Below are positions 6,025-8,408 of a stretch of 8,408 nucleotides of DNA, piece by piece. Position 1 is the stretch's first letter; each line of letters opens with the position of its first letter. Under the pieces are notes generated by a model. The model worked only from the letters and a program-made list of their open reading frames with translations. It searched no databases and was not told the DNA's origin. The DNA lies in contig JAICJK010000081.1 of NCBI GenBank assembly GCA_025928415.1, positions 1 to 8,408 on the forward strand. The letters are read 5' to 3'. The position numbers and the translations under genes were made by a program. This stretch comes from Solirubrobacteraceae bacterium (lineage in GTDB: Bacteria; Actinomycetota; Thermoleophilia; Solirubrobacterales; Solirubrobacteraceae).

Positions 6025-6138
6025 GCGCCGACCCTAGTGACCGCACGCACGAGTCGGGACACCGGCGTCGGGTATGACAGCACGCAGGAGCTCGCCCGCC
6101 GGCTCAGGGGGCGCTCGCGCTCGAGAGAGGAGAGGCAG
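6025..6138. other. Divergent intergenic region, hydrolase / acyl-CoA ligase
   Basis: 114 bp between divergent genes. It holds the putative leaderless -10 of the hydrolase (TAGGGT, minus strand 6036-6031), a plus-strand TATGAC (6073-6078) that could be a ligase -10 without a clear -35, and the ligase Shine-Dalgarno. I see no convincing operator palindrome. Confidence 0.4.
6128..6132 (+). promoter_or_regulatory. Shine-Dalgarno that fixes the acyl-CoA ligase start
   Basis: AGGAG within the purine run AGAGAGGAGAGG, 6 nt before the ATG at 6139. The frame stays open about 1 kb further upstream, so this site is what decides the start. Confidence 0.75.
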
Positions 6139-7647
6139 ATGACCAACCTGGCGCAGATGCTGACCGACACCGTGGGCGTGCACGGGGACCGCACCGCGAT
6201 CAAGCTCGACGACGTGCAGCTCCCGTACGCCGTGGTCGACCAGGCGGTCGCGCGGGCCGCCGGGGTGCTGGCGGCCAAGGGTGTCGGGGCGGGGGACCGG
6301 GTGGGGATCATGCTCCCGAACGTCCCCTACTTCCCGTTCGCGTTCTACGGCGCGCTGCGCCTCGGCGCCGTCGTGGTCCCGATGAACCCGCTGCTCAAGG
6401 CGCGCGAGGTCGCCTTCCACCTCTCCGACTCGGGCGCGCGGGCCCTGGTCGCCTGGCACCAGTTCGCCGAGGCCGCCGAGGGCGGCGCCACCGAGGCGGG
6501 CGCCGAGTGCCTGCTCGTCGAGCCGGGCGGCTTCGAGCAGCTTCTCGGCGGCGCCGACCCGATCGACGCGGTGACCGAGCGGGACGACGACGACGACGCG
6601 CTGATCCTCTACACCTCGGGCACCACCGGGACGCCCAAGGGCGCCGAGCTGACCCACCGCAACCTGCGCTCGGCGACCCAGATCGCCGTCGACCTCGTCG
6701 ACGCCGACCACGAGGGCGTGAGCTTCGGCGGCCTGCCGCTGTTCCACGTCTTCGGGCTCACCTCGGGGCTGAACAGCTGCGTGCGCGTCGGCGCCTGCCT
6801 GACCCTGCTGCCGCGCTTCGACGCCGCCAAGGCGATCGAGATCCTGCAGCGCGACCGCGTGACGACGTTCCTCGGCGTCCCGACGATGTACGCCGCGATC
6901 CTCCACGACCCCGCGCGCGCGTCCTTCGACCCGTCGGCGCTGGAGCTCTGCGTCTCGGGCGGCGCGGCGATGCCGGTCGAGGTGCTGCGCGCCTTCGAGG
7001 ACGAGTTCGGCTGCAAGGTCCTGGAGGGCTACGGCCTGTCGGAGACCACCGCGATCGCGTCCTTCAACCGCCCCGACCGCGAGCGCCGGGCGGGCACGAT
7101 CGGCATCCCCGTCGACGGCGTGGACATGAAGGTCGTCGACGCGGCGGGCGACGAGGTCGCGCTGGGGGAGGTGGGGGAGGTCGTCGTCCGCGGGCCCGTG
7201 GTCATGAAGGGCTACTGGAACCGCCCGGACGCCACCGCCGACGCCTTCGACGCCGAGGGGTTCTTCCGCACCGGCGACCTCGCGACCAAGGACGCCGACG
7301 GCTACTTCACGATCGTCGACCGCAAGAAGGAGATGATCATCCGCGGCGGCTTCAACGTCTACCCGCGCGAGATCGAGGAGGTCCTCTACGAGCACCCGGC
7401 GGTGCGCGAGGCGGCGGTCGTCGGGGTCCCGCACGAGTCCCTCGGCGAGGAGGTCGCCGCGGCGGTCGCGCTGAAGGACGACGCGGACGGGGCGACGGTC
7501 GAGTCGCTGCGCGAGTTCGTCAAGCAGCGCGTCGCCGCCTACAAGTACCCGCGCCTGGTCTGGCTCGTCGACGAGCTGCCCAAGGGGCCGACCGGCAAGA
7601 TCCTCAAGCGCGAGATCGAGCCGCCGGTCCAGGCGCCGCCGCGCTGA
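6139..7647 (+). CDS. Long-chain fatty-acid-CoA ligase-like enzyme (ANL superfamily)
   Basis: 502-residue cytoplasmic adenylate-forming enzyme that activates a carboxylic acid with ATP and joins it to coenzyme A. Motifs in order: phosphate loop TSGTTGTPKG (159-168), LPLFHVFGLTSG (199-210), motif GYGLSETT (297-304) for adenine/acyl contact, TGD (378-380), hinge region VDRKKEMIIRGGFNVYPREIEE (393-414), and catalytic Lys487 in PKGPTGK (481-487). The length and motifs fit the ~500-residue FadD-like branch; the acyl chain length cannot be read. An unusual run of six Asp (149-154) precedes the phosphate loop in a surface linker. The ATG at 6139 has a strong Shine-Dalgarno. PKGPTGK fits the PX4GK pattern known for regulation by Pat-type protein acetyltransferases, and a GNAT gene follows after 8 nt, so an operon and post-translational control are likely. 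Confidence 0.92.
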   Translation: MTNLAQMLTDTVGVHGDRTAIKLDDVQLPYAVVDQAVARAAGVLAAKGVGAGDRVGIMLPNVPYFPFAFYGALRLGAVVVPMNPLLKAREVAFHLSDSGARALVAWHQFAEAAEGGATEAGAECLLVEPGGFEQLLGGADPIDAVTERDDDDDALILYTSGTTGTPKGAELTHRNLRSATQIAVDLVDADHEGVSFGGLPLFHVFGLTSGLNSCVRVGACLTLLPRFDAAKAIEILQRDRVTTFLGVPTMYAAILHDPARASFDPSALELCVSGGAAMPVEVLRAFEDEFGCKVLEGYGLSETTAIASFNRPDRERRAGTIGIPVDGVDMKVVDAAGDEVALGEVGEVVVRGPVVMKGYWNRPDATADAFDAEGFFRTGDLATKDADGYFTIVDRKKEMIIRGGFNVYPREIEEVLYEHPAVREAAVVGVPHESLGEEVAAAVALKDDADGATVESLREFVKQRVAAYKYPRLVWLVDELPKGPTGKILKREIEPPVQAPPR

Positions 7648-7655
7648 CCGGCGGG

Positions 7656-8408
7656 GTGGGCACGCGGCCGGTCACGCTGCGCGACGGCGCCGAGGTCGTC
7701 CTCCGGCCGATCGCGCCGCAGGACGCCGGCGCGCTCCGGGCGGGCTTCGAGCGCCTCAGCCCGCGCTCGCGCTACCGCCGCTTCTTCAGCTCGGTCAGCC
7801 GCCTGAGCGACCGTGACGTGCGCTACCTGACCGAGGTCGACCACCACGACCACGAGGCGCTGGTCGCCGTCGCGGCGAACGGCGACCTCGTCGGCGTCGC
7901 CCGCTTCGTGCGGACCGGCGCGGCCGAGGCCGAGCCCGCGATCGTCGTGGCCGACGACTGGCAGGGGCGCGGGGTGGCCGGCGCGCTGCTCGACGCGCTG
8001 GCCGCCCGTGCGCGCGAGGAGGCCGTCGAGGTCTTCCGCGCGCCCGTCCTGGCCGAGAACCCGGAGGCGATCCGCCTGCTCTCGCGGCTCGGGGACACCA
8101 CCACGCGGGCCGACGGGCGGGAGGTGGAGCTCGAGATCGTCCTGCGCCCGGAGCAGGAGGCCGCAGGGCGGCTGCGAGGCCTGCTGCGGCTGCTGGCCGG
8201 CGGCGCCCACCCGGGGCTGGCGCTGCTGCACCGCCTGGCCTGGCGGCCGCCGCGCACCGAGCTCGGGCGCGCGCTGCGCGACACGATCGTCGTCGCCGTG
8301 GACGTCGATGTCGAGGGCGACGCGGCGGAGGGCGCGGCCCCCGGGCCCGTCGTCGCGGCGGCCACGGCGCTGGCGCAGGCGCTCGGGGCGTCGGTCGAGC
8401 TGGTCGGC
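7656..8408 (+). CDS. GNAT acetyltransferase with C-terminal USP-like domain (3' end outside window)
   Basis: 251 residues are visible with no stop before the window ends. Residues ~5-165 are a GNAT domain: LRPIAPQDAGALRAGFERLS, SRYRRFF (38-44), a central strand LVAVAANGDLVGVARF, and the acetyl-CoA loop DDWQGRGVAGALL (100-112), then VLAENPEAIRLLSRLG. This pattern closely resembles the acetyltransferase domain of Pat/PatZ protein lysine acetyltransferases. After a basic helix-rich linker (~166-206), LRDTIVVAVDVDVEG and TALAQALGASVELVG (~207-251) resemble the first strand and helix of a universal stress protein domain; the ATP-binding end would lie beyond the window. The GTG at 7656 lies 8 nt after the ligase stop, without a good Shine-Dalgarno, so translation is probably coupled. 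It may acetylate the ligase at Lys487. GNAT is confident; USP is moderate. Confidence 0.82.
   Translation, partial: MGTRPVTLRDGAEVVLRPIAPQDAGALRAGFERLSPRSRYRRFFSSVSRLSDRDVRYLTEVDHHDHEALVAVAANGDLVGVARFVRTGAAEAEPAIVVADDWQGRGVAGALLDALAARAREEAVEVFRAPVLAENPEAIRLLSRLGDTTTRADGREVELEIVLRPEQEAAGRLRGLLRLLAGGAHPGLALLHRLAWRPPRTELGRALRDTIVVAVDVDVEGDAAEGAAPGPVVAAATALAQALGASVELVG

Noticed and set aside
6017..6030. 14-bp palindrome CGGCGCATGCGCCG over the hydrolase start codon.
   Set aside because: It has no loop, lies mostly in the Arg/Met codons at the start and is easily produced by GC-rich coding sequence; no partner site is seen.
3749..6046. A 765-codon minus-strand open frame spanning the response regulator and hydrolase region.
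   Set aside because: It covers three well-supported genes in other frames and has the composition of GC-rich shadow sequence.
6073..6078. TATGAC as a -10 for the acyl-CoA ligase.
   Set aside because: No acceptable -35 at 16-18 bp upstream; kept only as a remark in the intergenic entry.
5140..6138. The ligase reading frame stays open for about 1 kb upstream, offering a much longer protein.
   Set aside because: This part is antisense to the alpha/beta hydrolase, whose motifs and signal peptide are clear, and its translation is low-complexity Arg/Ala/Gly. The Shine-Dalgarno and the ligase N-terminus place the start at 6139.
6034..7434. A 466-codon open frame on the minus strand opposite the acyl-CoA ligase.
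   Set aside because: High-GC shadow frame: repetitive Ala/Arg/Val/Gly/Asp translation with no domain, opposite a gene with all the expected motifs.
1..8408. Search for tRNA, rRNA, CRISPR arrays, insertion sequences, integrase genes or phage genes.
   Set aside because: None seen: no spaced direct repeats, no transposase motifs, and base composition is uniform across the window, so there is no sign of recent transfer.

Overview
The window is very GC-rich. Its genes are tightly packed, with strong G/C preference at third codon positions and several GTG starts. Several genes appear to lack a 5' leader, with a -10-like hexamer 5-7 nt before the start codon. This points to a high-GC actinobacterium. 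The gene set would fit a soil lineage such as Solirubrobacterales (Thermoleophilia), but that placement is an impression, not a result.

Layout. (1) 1-162, minus: the N-terminal part of an unrecognised protein, with a clear promoter and Shine-Dalgarno. (2) 401-802, plus: a small Arg-rich protein with one C-terminal membrane segment. (3) 823-2519, minus: an ABC-2 exporter, ATPase then permease, resembling DrrAB-type drug or lipid exporters. (4) 2664-4522, plus: a DesK/NarL-type two-component system (membrane histidine kinase plus LuxR-HTH response regulator), translationally coupled by a GTGA overlap and divergent from the exporter. (5) 4558-6024, minus: a small secreted protein of unknown function preceded by an exported alpha/beta hydrolase, with a hairpin between them. 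(6) 6139-8408, plus: a fatty-acid-type acyl-CoA ligase, then 8 nt later a GNAT acetyltransferase whose C-terminal extension looks like the start of a universal stress protein (USP) domain; the window ends inside it.

How the parts may work together. The two-component system and the exporter share one intergenic region of 144 bp. Both promoters carry the same 11-bp element (GCGCCGATGAC) containing the -35 region. In each case it lies exactly 32 bp from the start codon in mirror image, and a perfect 20-bp palindrome sits between them. This looks like a self-contained sensing and efflux module with one shared control region. At the right end, the ligase has the PX4GK motif that Pat-type protein acetyltransferases are known to modify, and the next gene is a Pat-like GNAT. 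This suggests a local pair of an acyl-CoA synthetase and the acetyltransferase that switches it off, with a USP-like domain as a possible sensor.

Most ordinary genes here belong to known families. The two points most worth a second look are the mirror-symmetric divergent promoter and the GNAT-USP fusion next to the ligase.
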